Notes: generated from the sequence alone by a model not told the origin. A DNA stretch of 64,000 nucleotides from Suillus spraguei (GCA_016800925.1 JABCPU010000171.1:1-64000); one strand, 5' to 3'; shown: positions 22,392-33,635, counted from the first letter of the stretch. A program made the numbers and translations.

Positions 22392-23034
22392 ACTCCATTG
22401 ACACACACGCGCTACACACTGCTCAAATCAGTCGACACATCAGCACCATCAAAGAAGTTTGCAAAGAAGATAGAGAAGCTACCGAGACGTCACAGCTCAC
22501 TGATGTTTCAACTCCGCACGGGACATATAGCGCTCAACAAACACCTCAAATGAATAGCGAAATCCCCAACGGCGCGTTGCCCAGCATGCGAAAACCATGA
22601 CGAAACGGTACACCACTTCATCCTAGTCTGCCCAGCATACGTGAACCAGAGAGAACAAATGAGGAAAGAAGTCGGAGCAAGACAATGCAAAATCGAGTAC
22701 CTGCTGAATGAAAGCAAGGGAATGAGAGCAACGTTGACGTACATCGCGCGCACGAGAAGATTGGAACAAACCTTTGGAGATGTAACCCCCCCAGCGGAAA
22801 AGGAGAAGGAATAGAGGAAACGCGACAACAAGTCGCACAAATCATATCAAGAGCCTGAAGAAGGCCCTAATGTCCGCGCGCAAGCCAGGACCACTGTATA
22901 GCATAGACAACCAAAAAACGGACCAAAGCATATACGAATAGATTAGATGTACAGTAGGTAGTGTCCATCATAGGGCATAGCCCCAACGGACAATAAACAA
23001 GGATCAAAAAAAAAAAAAAAAAACTCCATTGACA
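22392..23034 (+). mobile_element. LINE copy 3, 5' truncated, inserted in the KDZ gene
   Basis: The insert proper is 22404-23022 and is flanked by a perfect 12-bp direct repeat ACTCCATTGACA (22392-22403 and 23023-23034). It ends in an A tail from about 23006. It carries the C-terminal zinc-knuckle part of a LINE ORF2 (LPRRHSSLMFQLRTGHIALN, CPACENHDETVHHFILVCPA, ending at a stop at 22814) and a 3' region resembling that of copies 1 and 2. One in-frame TGA sits where the relatives have Arg. It is an older or sister family: similar, but clearly diverged from copies 1 and 2. Removing it rejoins the KDZ reading frame exactly. Confidence 0.93.
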
Positions 23035-25016
23035 AGCGATGTCATAAGATATGTTCAGGACCGCGATATCCCCCATGTGTTGCATGGTCGAAAAGAAGAG
23101 ATAATCCATGTTCATGTACCTATAAAAAAGCAAGCATCAGTAACAGGGTTAAATCAGGCATGTCATCGACTACGTACTTTTTACCTTTTTGCAAGTCACC
23201 GACACCACAGGGCCATTTGAAATTGTGTCATGAGCAGTCAACGGTTCCTGCTCCAGTGGCTGCCAGGCCCCGAGAGTTTTTCGTTTCTGCTAAGTTGACT
23301 GCGTTATGGCTTGCGCACGTGCTTTTCTAAGTTGCTGTCAGACAGGATTCTCGTTTAAATTGAATGACTTCACCTCCTGCGGACATTTCCCGACATCAGT
23401 AAGAAATGTCTTGTATTGTTGTTCCTCCATGAAGTATGCCCAGCCACGATTGAGCCCAGGGTCCATTTGATCCGAAGAAACATTCTTGCGTGCCAGACGG
23501 AAGTTGGCATCAATTGCAAGAAACAAGGCATATAACCAGCTGGATAACGTTGATCAGTGCAATTCTAACAATACAGGTTGAAGCCCATACCGAATTTCTG
23601 ACGGGGCACTCTCCCAGTTCTCAGGAAGATTCTTACCATGTTGAGGACAAGCAGGACACAAGACGGCACATGAGCCTTGCTCTGTTGCTCCAGTACCTGT
23701 GGGATCATGTCCCCATCCAAAGCATTTGAGCAAAGTAATGTTTCGCCATTCCTGTATCATTCGAAGTAGAGTGTCATAACGGTCCTATCATTGAGTGTCA
23801 GATATTTACAAAACTGCAAATAAAAGTTATCTTACTTTCACAATGACCACACCTCTATTGTGAGTAAGATGCGTTAAGGTCTGCCAATATTCAAATGTGG
23901 AGACCTTAGATTCGAATGAGAGAATGTGAAAATGTCGAAGAAGCTTGAATGTTGCTGCGGTTTTTGGCTCTAGGACTGTTGCAGGGAACCATTGAATGCG
24001 AAGCAGCTGGGTGGTGGGACTTTGAGCGGTCTCGCACCCGCAGAAGTCTAAACTGACTTCATGAATGCCATTCACGTGGAGTACGACGAAATCCTGGCAA
24101 GCAGCTGGGTTGTAGCAGCACTCTTGGGTGGGGTGTCCCAGTTGAATTCGCAGTCCGAGAGATTTGAGTGTAACATCATAAAAAAATGTGTCCTTCCAAT
24201 GCTAAGAGATGTTCAATGATAATTTTTGTGAAAATGTTCAAGTGGCTTACCTTAATCCTGTGCAATGGATGCTCATGGTGCCTGTCCACAGTGCATGATT
24301 GACAGTATAGCTCGGTGCCAAAACAATCCTCGCAACGAAATTCAGCTGGCAAAGAGCAGCCATAAGTTCCATGGCAAGTGGCTTGAGATATGAAGTCTCC
24401 ACGTCCTTCCAATCTTAACATCTCCAGGATAAAGGCATCTTGTTCGGGAAGCCATGATGCGAGTGGATAATCCTGCACAAAATTAATTCACAAATTCAAA
24501 TTTTCAGTGCGCTTGTGACTTACCCCTGCAGTGCGCTTTCGCTTTCTAGTAGGCTCGATGTTGGTATCTTCTAAGTAGTTTTCATGTGCACCATCCATGA
24601 TGTTGAAATCCAAGTCATTGAAAGATTGAGGATCACACACTGGTAAAACTTGATGCTCTGTGCTTGCGGATGCTGAACCTTCAAAATATTCGACTCGTGC
24701 AGATAGTCTACTGCAACTCATATCCTGGGTCTGAGTGAATGAAGTGTGTTTGTGCTTGGAGGTTGACGGCTGAGAATCTTCCTCTCTCTCTGTCGTGGCT
24801 GAGGCAAGTTGATGAGACTGTTCAAGTTCTTGATTAAGAACATAAAATTTCTCCCGCATGTCTTTGTCATATTGTCGTCGACGTTTGCTAACCATGATCG
24901 TTGGAATGTGGTGGGTAGATAGATGTATTGCTAGTAAACATGAGGCAAACACAAGTCGGTCATACACTAGTACATCCGTGTGAATGTGACTCAAACATGG
25001 AGGTTTTTCTGATACA

Positions 25017-26563
25017 TTAACTCTGCTGACGAGTGAGCAATGCAAAGTTCCGAAACTCCCCCCCAGTGAATCAAATAATCAATCTCTTCAAGATTGTCAT
25101 ATACCATACTTCTCATCTCAGATCCGATCATATCCGTCCAGATCCGATCGTTTCCATATCCGTCTGGTCCACAGATCCTGTCCGGACCACCCTCCCGAAT
25201 GTACTCACTTCTCGCACCTTAACTCCCTGGTGAACATCTGCGTCTATCTCCTTTCGTCATTTCTCCTACTACCGGTACTCCGGCTGTTTATATTTCCGTC
25301 CTGTGTTACTGATCCGTTTCCTGTGTTCATTTCCGATTCATGCTTACTGATCCGCTGTGCAATAACTAATAGACTTCCGTTACACTTCGTACATAGCCCT
25401 CGGTCCCGGACTTGCTAATTATCCGTCTTAGAAACTTACTGTATATAAACCACTTGTAGATCTCCGTAGAACCTTAGTTCGAATATCATCTTAGATTCTG
25501 CTCATTCTGCCTCCTCCGGACTTAAGCCACTCTCCGCTCTAAGTCACCTTCCGAGACTTAGGATTGACTCCTATAGTCCATACCTCCGACTCTATCTTCG
25601 GATAGTCCAACTCCGTTAGTTTCTAGTTAGGAACTCGTTCCGAAACTAGCCTTACCCTCTTTCCTCTCCTTACGTTCCGAATTACCTTCGGACGTATTAT
25701 ATCCGACACCTTCGGACACCCGGATCCGTCACGCAACCCCTTCCGGGTCTTCGGACGAATAACTCCTCCCTGAAATAAAGGGCATTACTCGAGAAAGGGG
25801 CACAGTGTACGAACTGAGGCCAAAGCCCTTCAGATCTCTCTATCCTTGAGTACAGTCTTAACAAAGATATGCAACTATGGTGTTGAGAAATTGAGACACT
25901 GAGTTAGCTGTACGAAACTCATCCGAGATTGGGCCACAAAAATTAAGGATTTGATCTTGCACACGAATCGTGCGATTTAGAATATCTTGAACCTTGAGCA
26001 TTGTGTTTGAAATAATGGTGACATCACCGTTATCACCATGGTCATCAGTGTATTTGATGCTTTTGACATATTGAAGGAATTTGTCCTCGACAAATTTCTG
26101 GGGTTCACGATCATTAGTCAATGACAACATCTCGTCCTTGATACCTTTGAGAGCAAGGAGGCACCCAGGAAGATCTGATCTGTTGAATGTTCATTGTTAA
26201 TTTTATGTTTGTCATATCAGTATCTATTTATAAAACATACGGTGTGTCATTCTCATCATCGCTAGATTCATCAGTCTCCAACAGCTCAGTGTCACTCTCA
26301 TCTTCATCGTCACGGCTTTTCAAGGCTCTCGCAACTGCCTTCTCAAACTGTCAGATCTCCCGTGATGGCTCTGTTTTTTCAACACGAAGTTCTTGTCGTC
26401 TTTTGAGTATACGGTCTCTGTTTCTTCAATTGGTTGCCCAGTCAGGAACATTGCACTGCAGACAATTAATTAAAGAAACGTACTTCACATAGTGGCGCTG
26501 AGACTTCTCACGAGCGGCTTGTAGTTTAGCCTGATTTGTTTTATGTATAGGAGGACGTGGCAT
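25017..26563 (-). pseudogene. Lineage-specific gene X1, split by a solo LTR
   Basis: I do not recognise a named family. It is a paralogue of the gene at 41149-41838. The first exon reads MPRPPIHKTNQAKLQAARE..., ending RHYVK at a GT donor. The next begins RNRDRILKRRQELRVEK, so a basic stretch is split by an intron exactly as in the paralogue. An acidic segment (RDDEDESDTELLETDESSDD) follows, then, after another intron, a helical part with KVQDILNRTIRVQDQILNFC. The LTR-A at 25095-25863 sits after FLNTIVAYL. Deleting it with one AAGAT copy continues the frame as EEIDYLIHWGEFRNFALLTR to a TAA at 25017. One TGA is also present after EPSREI. The basic stretch suggests nucleic-acid binding (inference). 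A Tc1 element lies 14 bp upstream of the ATG. Confidence 0.65.
25095..25863 (+). mobile_element. LTR-A solo LTR, copy 2, with 5-bp duplication
   Basis: The 769-bp LTR starts TGTCATATACC and ends GTCTTAACA. It is flanked by perfect AAGAT repeats at 25090-25094 and 25864-25868. There is no internal region, so it probably arose by recombination between the two LTRs of one element. It interrupts gene X1 in the opposite transcriptional sense. Confidence 0.93.
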
Positions 26564-26576
26564 GGTGTGAGATGTA

Positions 26577-28193
26577 CAGTGGCTCAAAAAACTGTCCGCA
26601 TGTTTTGACATTTTTCACTATCTATGATATTGTGTGAGAATGAACAAATTCCTCAAGGACATACTTATACCACATTGTAGTATGGCTTCAGGGCTTTTAT
26701 TTGAGCCCTACACCGTGGGAATCGGCGGAGATATGGTGGAGATATAAGGCTTATAAAATGATGACTCATGTGGACAGTTTTTTGAGTGTATATTAAAACT
26801 ATATAAATCATTATTTATGACACCATAAAAATCATGCCACTATTATATAAATTATAAAGTGGTGTCATTATGTTATTTTATGACTATATCTAACTATATA
26901 AACCAGAATATCTCATGTATCATAGTCATAATCACCATGAAAGCCATCTCCTCTGCTCAAAGAGATAATATCCTCTCTCTGTCTTATGCTGGCCTCTCTG
27001 CTCGCCAAATTTCCTCTAGAACTGGAGTATGCAAGTCCACTGTGGCCAAGTTCATCAAAGAAAGCCACCCAGACAAGGAAAACTCTTGTGGAGGACGTCC
27101 ATCCAAGCTTACCTCTACTGACAAAAGGGCTATTATCCAACATATCACTACAGGAAAGGCTGATAATGCTGTCCAAGCCACCCATTATATCAATTCCACC
27201 ATCACTACCCCTGTCTCTTCACAAACTGTGAGGAATGTTCTCAAGGCAGCTCATCTCAAGGCAGTAACAAAGAAGAAAAAGCCTCTTCTCTCCATCAAAC
27301 ATAGGCAGAGAAGACTAGCCTTTGCCTTAGCTCATCAACACTGGACTGTAGAGGACTGGAAGCGTGTTATATGGTCAGATGAGACCAAAATCAATAGGAT
27401 TGGGTCAGATGGGAAGGTGTATGTATGGAAAAAGAAGGGAGATGGCCTAACAGACAGAGAGGTTAATGGGACTGTCAAGTTTGGAGGAGGTTCTTTAATG
27501 GTATGGGGCTGTATGGGATGGAATGGTGTGGGAATGCTTGCTGAGGTTGAGGGGAAGATGAATGCTGAGCAGTATGTGGACATTTTAAATGACCACTTGC
27601 TGCCTAGCTTGGCAGAATCAGGGATTGATGAAGAAGATATCATTTTCCAACAGGATAATGATCCCAAGCACACATCCAGAAGAGCTAGGGAATGGTTTGA
27701 AGAACATAACATCAATGTTCTTGACTGGCCAGCACAGTCTCCTGATGTCAATGTCATTGAACATCTCTGGGGAACACTCAAGAAAAAGCTTCAAGCCTAT
27801 GAAAACCCCCCTAAAGGAGTATGGGAGCTTTGGGAGAGAGTAGCAGTGGAATGGGGGAAGATCACAGCTGAGGATTGCCAGAAATTAATTGAGAGTATGC
27901 CTAGAAGGATAGAGGCAGTAATTAAAGCCAAGGGAGGTCATACAAAATACTAGAATACCTGGTTATTACTGTAAAATACTTGAGTCAAAAAACTGTCCAC
28001 ATGAGTCACCATTTTGTGAGCCTTGTATCTCCACCATATCTCCACCGATTCCCACGGTGTAGGGCTCAAATGAAAGCCCTGAAGCCATACTACAATGTGG
28101 TATAAGCATGCTTTTGAGGCATTTGTTTGTTCTCACACAATATTATAGATAGTGAAAAATGCCAAAACATGCGGACAGTTTTTTGAGCCACTG
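26577..28193 (+). mobile_element. Tc1/mariner-type DNA transposon, apparently complete
   Basis: The 1617-bp element starts CAGTGGCTCAAAAAACTGTC and ends with the inverse, flanked by TA on both sides (26575-26576 and 28194-28195), the Tc1/mariner target. The terminal inverted repeats are long (about 213-215 bp: 26577-26789 and 27979-28193). Each is itself bounded by the CTCAAAAAACTGTCC motif at its outer edge and an inverted copy at its inner edge. It carries one uninterrupted transposase gene. It lies 14 bp in front of the ATG of gene X1. Confidence 0.95.
26937..27953 (+). CDS. Tc1-type transposase, intact
   Basis: The enzyme cuts and reinserts the surrounding element. Residues 1-110 form paired helix-turn-helix DNA-binding domains: RDNILSLSYAGLSARQISSR and GVCKSTVAKFIKES, then RPSKLTSTDKRAI and SSQTVRNVLKAAHLKA. 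The catalytic domain has VIWSDETKINRIGSDG (first Asp), IIFQQDNDPKHTS (second Asp) and PDVNVIEHLWGTLKKKL (Glu), with 34 residues between the second Asp and the Glu, that is DD34E. I chose the ATG at 26937 because MKAISSAQRD aligns with the usual start; an in-frame ATG at 26859 would add 26 hydrophobic residues. The length of 338 residues is normal. All catalytic residues are present and the frame is open, so it may be active. Confidence 0.95.
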   Translation: MKAISSAQRDNILSLSYAGLSARQISSRTGVCKSTVAKFIKESHPDKENSCGGRPSKLTSTDKRAIIQHITTGKADNAVQATHYINSTITTPVSSQTVRNVLKAAHLKAVTKKKKPLLSIKHRQRRLAFALAHQHWTVEDWKRVIWSDETKINRIGSDGKVYVWKKKGDGLTDREVNGTVKFGGGSLMVWGCMGWNGVGMLAEVEGKMNAEQYVDILNDHLLPSLAESGIDEEDIIFQQDNDPKHTSRRAREWFEEHNINVLDWPAQSPDVNVIEHLWGTLKKKLQAYENPPKGVWELWERVAVEWGKITAEDCQKLIESMPRRIEAVIKAKGGHTKY

Positions 28194-29070
28194 TATCATG
28201 ATGACATACCTTTGTCAATAAATATGATTGTAGACTCACCTAGGAAGCACTTATGCTGCAGACGGTCGGACCATAAAACACAGTAAGACGGTAAGTCCGA
28301 GAGAGACTTGCTATCTCAGAGGAATGGACTAAAGATACCTGCCTGGGAGTGATATATACATCATCATGACATGCTTTCGCGATAATTTCATCATAGACTT
28401 ACCTATGTAGCATGAGGATTAACGAGTTCCCCTGAATTCGAGCTGTTGTAAGCATTCATTCAAGTTAGTATTCAGTGTGAATGAAGTGACGCCGTGACGC
28501 CACCCAGTAGTTGGATGCAAAACTGAGCTGTTGTCCACACATGGCGACTCATATATAGGTAAACATATCACTGCATTGTTGTTCCATGGATCACGGTGGT
28601 CCTCAGCTGCGACATGTAAGTGAATGGCTTCAATTATAACTGATACTTACAGCTGTGAACTGTATGGTCGGACCGAAATAAATGGTTGGACCATATTATG
28701 TAATCTATACACCACCGTGAACAACGGCTAAGTTCATCCTATCCTCCTACTTTCAGCAACTCAAATGCAAGTTTCAGAACCTTCGAGCTTCTCAGTTTCA
28801 GACCTTCGAGCTTCTCAGTTTCAGACCTTTGAGCTTCTCAGTTTCAGACCTTCGAGCTTCTCTCCAACACACCGTTTCTTTTCTGGTAAGTCTAATACAT
28901 GTTAAATGTATTGAACAGGCTCCTCGTGTCTGAATCTTGACAATTTCAGTAAGTCAAATGCCCACAAGACACGTTCGGATCCCACAAGACACATACGTCG
29001 CTTTGCAGGTCTATATAGAGGTATTATAGAGGGCACGTACTGTCCCTCTCCAGTCCCTGCACTAACAATC
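28194..29070. other. Gene-free stretch with a short tandem array
   Basis: No gene seen. At 28771-28862 a 23-bp unit (GTTTCAGACCTTCGAGCTTC plus TCA) is repeated four times in tandem with single-base differences. Two short related segments occur at about 28205-28260 and 28370-28420. GGTCGGACC motifs occur near 28265 and 28665. Confidence 0.5.
28771..28862. repeat. 23-bp tandem repeat, four copies
   Basis: Four head-to-tail copies of a 23-bp unit, differing by an inserted A in the first and one C/T change in the third. Period and count were read directly. No coding context. Confidence 0.8.
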
Positions 29071-29600
29071 ATGCACTCCCAGGTACCATTCTTCATTGAA
29101 GGCTTGCGTATCCCGTCTTCCATCCAGATCAATAATGCAGTCTCCACGGCGCCACCAAATCTCATCACTGTCTATCAAGGTAGCTCAGATTTCCAGGATG
29201 CAGCACAATCACTGGCAGATGCAGATGAATGCCGACTTCATTGCTACAAGGGCATCTATTACAATATACCAGGTGTGTCAACAACAGTACTTTGAATTTG
29301 CCTTATCGCTAATACAATTTTAGTGCGAATCAAGTGAAAGCAATTCTTTTATATTGTTCGTGGTTCTCACATTGGCGTTGTAGCAGGCTGGTAAGTCCAG
29401 TTTGTTTCAGTCATTTTTTTAATAATATTTATCAATGCTACTAGGGAAGACGCATTGAACTGTGTTCTGGGCATTCAAAATGCTGAATATCATGAAGTTG
29501 AATCCATCGCAATTGGGGAGAGGCTGCTTCGGGAGGCTATTGATCAGGGCAAAGTGGAGATGGTGGAACCCTGGGCACTATTTTAGTTGTTCTGTAGAGT
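29071..29600 (+). pseudogene. Fragment with an RNase H1 N-terminal (viroplasmin-like) domain
   Basis: The first part begins MHSQVPFFIEGLRIPSS. After putative introns, two exons read FFYIVRGSHIGVVAGW and EDALNCVLGIQNAEYHEVES. This matches the small fold found at the N-terminus of RNase H1 and in plant pararetroviral viroplasmins, which binds RNA-DNA hybrids; hallmark residues are the Y-V-R-x-G and the W of GW. No RNase H catalytic domain follows. A TGA lies just before the domain (RIK-stop-KQFFYIV), so either an intron boundary lies there or the gene is dead. Proteins with only this domain are frequent in mushrooms, with unknown role. Assignment rests on motif resemblance only. Confidence 0.45.
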
Positions 29601-29944
29601 TTCATCAATGGCATATGGTCTTGTTCGTGTTGCGTCGGATCCTGGTCTTTCTGGCGTGAGAAGTTTCGAAACAAAAAGTTCTGCAGCCAGCCATTGTGAT
29701 GTTGAATCAGTCAACTGGAATGCGGGCTAGCACAAGTGCCAACAATGAATCATTGGGTCCTTCCTTGCAAACTATTCAGGCCGCACCTCTTCCGTGGACC
29801 TTCCACCAGATCAACAGCTGTGGGCATGGGCAATCAAACCCAAGCCAAAAACGAGCTTGACTAAACCACTATACACCACCCAACCAGCATTCCCAAGCAC
29901 CAATCCATGCCTCTTTCACATTTTCGTCCCGCCGAGATGGCATT

Positions 29945-32900
29945 TTGAAGGTTTCTAGGCAACAAATCCAGGGAACCATGTCTGTATCACCATCTTATGA
30001 GCCCGACAATCAATCTGCTGTTCCAGGAGAGGATTTCTGTAATCTTTCATATGATTTCGGAGAACCAGATCTGTTTGTACTACTAGATGATTCAGAGAAT
30101 ACACCAGGGCGCAAGCGAATGCCCGCGGTATGTTTAATTTAGTGATAAGTGATTGCTCCCATTGAATGAAACCTTAGGACGACCCCCTTCTCATCTGGAT
30201 GAATGAACACGATTTATTTCTGGCGGAACTGCTGCGGCACGAGGGACACAGAGGTTACACTTCTGATGTGTGTCCTGGATGTCCATGTCCAACATCGACT
30301 CCCCCTCGATATCGGTGTCAGGACTGCTTAGATTCACAATTATACTGTGGTCTCTGTATCATCCAGTATCACATATGGTTGCCTACTCATCATATAGAGG
30401 TCAGCTTTATTTCTTAGCTGTGAAAGTCCTGATTGCTCATTAGCCTCCTAGGAATGGACTGGTCAATTTTTTCAGCGCATTTCATTGAAAACTATGGGTC
30501 TTCATGTACAGCTTGGTCATACAATTGGTGAACGGTGTATTCTTCCAAAGAAAGCATTCAATGATGAATTTGTTCTCATTGACACAAATGGCGTACATGA
30601 GATTAGGCTGGACTTCTGTGGTTGCATGACCTCCCAGACACATACCAAGCAAGTATTGTGCGCTGGTTGGTATCCATCAACTTCTACTGATCCATGATCG
30701 GCCGCAACATTTCGTGTTCTTCATCACTATCATGTCCTATCCTTTGAATCAAAGACCTCCGCATATGAGTTTTATCATTCGCTGGTTCGTTTAACAGACA
30801 ACACGGGCTTGATGCGACAAAAGGTAAGTTTTAATCTCTCTAAGTGTTAATTTCTCAGTTCACACTGTCGCTTCAGGACCATTATGAATCTTTCATGCAC
30901 ATGATTCGTTAATGGCATCATTTAGTGATGTTAAAACGCTCAGGTCGCGGCCATGATCCAAGTGGTGTGGCAGGTACTTCAGAGGGTCAGTGTGCTGTGC
31001 TATGCCCTGCATGTCCGCAACCTGGGAAAAATCTCCCAGATGATTGGCAAGATGCCCCGAAGGCCAAAGGGTGAGTCCGATGTATATCACGAGGTGGTCG
31101 GGAGCGCTGATCATGTCCCAGTTGGCTTTATGGTCTTTTTCTAGCAATTGATGCCAACTTTTGTCTGAAAAGACGTGCCATGTCATCCGACAAGACTGAT
31201 CCCAGCCTTTCACAAGGTTGGGCTTATTTCATAGAGGAGAAATCTTACAAGTCTTACATCTTGGACAGGATTGGAGACATACAAGAGGTATGTTTCTTCA
31301 CCGCTTGCATCAAGATGCCATCTGACCATTCTAACTTACAGAAAAGCACATGCTCGAACCATAATGCTGTGAATATGGCAGAAACCAAATCATCTCAAGG
31401 ACTTGCAGCAACGGGAGTGGGTACTGTTGATTGCGCACGTCATAATATAAAGCGTCCCAATGGAGTCGGCGACCTTCAAAAGGGAGAGAAGTGTGTTTTC
31501 TCACTGATTTTATGATCTGATCTGACAAACACAATCAGGTACTTGAACATGGATTATTTGTTTTTCTCATCACTATGACACTTGACGGTGGATGCCTTGA
31601 ACGTGTCATATGACATTGCTTGCCAATGGCACAAGCATCTTTGGTCGCGCATGCTGTCTTTGCTGCCTTCACACCACTTGAATTATGTTGCGAGGACAAT
31701 CCGTTTTTTTGTGCCTAAGTTTCATCTCCCTGCGCATGTCTCCAAGTGCCAAACCATTTTTTCGTTCAACTTTACTCACTTTGTGGGGCGCACAGATGGC
31801 GAGGCACCAGAGCAAGGCTGGTCCAATATCAATCCTGTAGCTTCAAGCACGAAGGCTATGGGTCCAGGATGTTGTCGAGACACACTAGACGACCATTTCG
31901 GCGACTGGAACTGGAAGAAAGTGATTGGACTCGGTGAGCTCTAGTTGCATGGTATTACATGCATGAAAACTGATAGAGTTGGTCTTAGGATCATTGCTCT
32001 TGCTCAAGATAAAAGAAGCTCAGACAGAAAAGGCCGAACACGGTGCTGCTTTCAAGGAGTTTGATAGCGTCATTTCTTCTGAAAACCGCATGGCCTGGAA
32101 GGCTGAAATGGAGGCATGGGAGGAAAACCTGAACGATACGACAGTTACCAACCCATTAGAGCTGAAAGGCATCAGTAAGTTTGGTTTGATATCTCTTTGG
32201 TGTACCCTACTTAATATATCGACCAGCAATTACACAAGCCAGTGCACACTTGAGTTTGGCCCAGCTTGAGGCCGAGGAGCTCGAGCGTGGTGTAGATCTT
32301 TCACTTCACCCTGATGTATTGCCAAGTGTACTCGTTGCATCAGGTATGGACCTCAAAGAAGAACAGTGAGTGATTAGCCTGTGTCTCCCTTACCACACTA
32401 AAAGTTTCTACAAGACGGCATTTGAAGGTCGTAGCCGACAATCTGGGTGTTCATGCCACAGATACACAGAAATTGAGTGTCCTCCACACAAGGATTTCTC
32501 TTCGTTGAAAGATTGGCTCATGGAGGCAGACCCAACTTCTGTACGTGCCATCGGTGCAAGTGCTTGTCACCGCGTCAGCAACCAGTGATCTTGATAATGC
32601 TGAGCTCATAAAACTGTGGCTCCCGTCTGCATTGAATGGCAATGCTTGCAATCCCCACCTCCAGCATATCGAGTGGGAGTTGCAGTTTGCGCAAGCTCAC
32701 GACGCTTTAGAAGAACTTAGGCAGTGCCTCCGTGTACACTGCTCCCTCTTAAATTTCAAGAGAGAGTGGATTCGAGGCCAAGGGGCCAACACTCAGGCTC
32801 AAAATGCACTCACATGTGTACATGCCAGGCAGGCTGCCTGCGTGAAGCACTATAGGACTGCATGGGGGGCACTCAAATGTCTCGCACCCATTCTGAAGAA

Positions 32901-33479
32901 AGTAGATTGGTGCGGGTGGTTGCAGGACCTCTCTGATGACGATGTGAAGCCACTCATTGATCCATTTGCCACTCAGGGAGAGGGAAGGCGAAGGCTAACA
33001 TGGATTTGGATGATGGACGGTGTGGACGGCTGTGCAGATGGTGGGGATGTCAATGGTAAGGCTTTGTTTTGATTTTTTTTTCGTTTGGGTGGAATTAATC
33101 TCAGTATTTGCTAGGTGTTCGCGTTGAATGGTGTAAATCCCGTGCTAGGGCGCTTTGTTGGGCTGAAGAAGTAGATCTTCTCCAGGAGGAGATGTGCTGG
33201 GTCCTGCAATTTTTTAATTGGCAGGCAAATTGGTGGGAAGGGCAGGGAGTCCTCCAGGTCTACGAGTCCGCCCCCTGCAATGGAGAAGAACCAGGAACTG
33301 CTGCCCGCTGTGAGGCTGCTGCCCGGGATGAAGGCCTATGTGCTTATGCATCGCAGCAAGCCAATATTCGCCATCGCCTCGCTGCCCGTTTTCACAGCAT
33401 ATGGGCCCCATTTATTTCTCCACAAGATATACTGGGCAATCCGACTGCCATGTTACCGATCCCGGGTAATATGCCCTGA
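29945..33479 (+). pseudogene. KDZ transposase with CxC2 cluster, copy 2, decayed
   Basis: This is a diverged relative of the KDZ gene at 20334-24895, on the other strand. The CxC2 cluster is at about 30270-30390 (CPGCPCP, RYRCQDCLDSQLYCGLC), followed by MGLHVQLGHTIGERC and GVHEIRLDFCGCM. The core includes RGWAYFIEE-like GWAYFIEEKSYKS, SHNAVNMAETKSSQGLAATG-type sequence, ALNVSYDIACQWHKHLW, FVPKFHLPAHVSKCQ and GRTDGEAPEQGWSNINPVAS. The tail has AEEVDLLQEEMCWVLQFF. Nonsense codons break it in at least three places: after STDP (before SAATFRVL), after HMIR, and after FFSSL (before HLTVDALN). The N-terminal exon before the CxC2 cluster is not clear. It is older and more degraded than copy 1. Confidence 0.82.
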
Positions 33480-33635
33480 TGCTTTGGATTTTCTGTCTAC
33501 TGTTGGTACCTATGTAGTGTACCTTGTATTACATCACTGATGAATGAAGTTGCCGGTCTCAAAGTTACCGTCTTGAAGTTACTGGGGTTAATAACCGGCC
33601 GGGGGAAGAGCAAAGTATAGTACTACACAAGGTAC

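Larger units (their letters stand above)
20334..24895 (-). pseudogene. KDZ transposase with CxC2 cysteine cluster, copy 1, interrupted
   Basis: Family role: KDZ (Kyakuja-Dileera-Zisupton) DDE-type transposase expanded in basidiomycetes. The start is MVSKRRRQYDKDMREKF at 24895. The CxC2 cluster follows at about 24250-24400 (CHGTYGCS, RCEDCFGTELYCQSC, HHEHPLHRI), then LKSLGLRIQLGHP and VNGIHEVSLDFCGCE. The catalytic core includes IDANFRLARKNVSSDQMDPG, RGWAYFMEE, RYMNMDYLFFST, SYDIACQW, VPKFHLPAHIEICQI and GRTDGEAPEHGWANINP. The tail includes VEEVQLLQEEMRRVAAYL. Short introns separate the exons. Three lesions are clear: a TGA in the AGTVDCS-stop-HNFKW segment, a LINE inserted between IACQW and STNLWQRM (22404-23022), and a 274-bp MITE-like insert near the 3' end. 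The last exons are still readable, so inactivation looks recent. Its start lies 122 bp downstream of gene X1 on the same strand. Confidence 0.85.

Noticed and set aside
28771..28862. Possible CRISPR-like or regulatory array
   Set aside because: The units are directly adjacent without spacers, and the genome is fungal. It is a simple tandem repeat.
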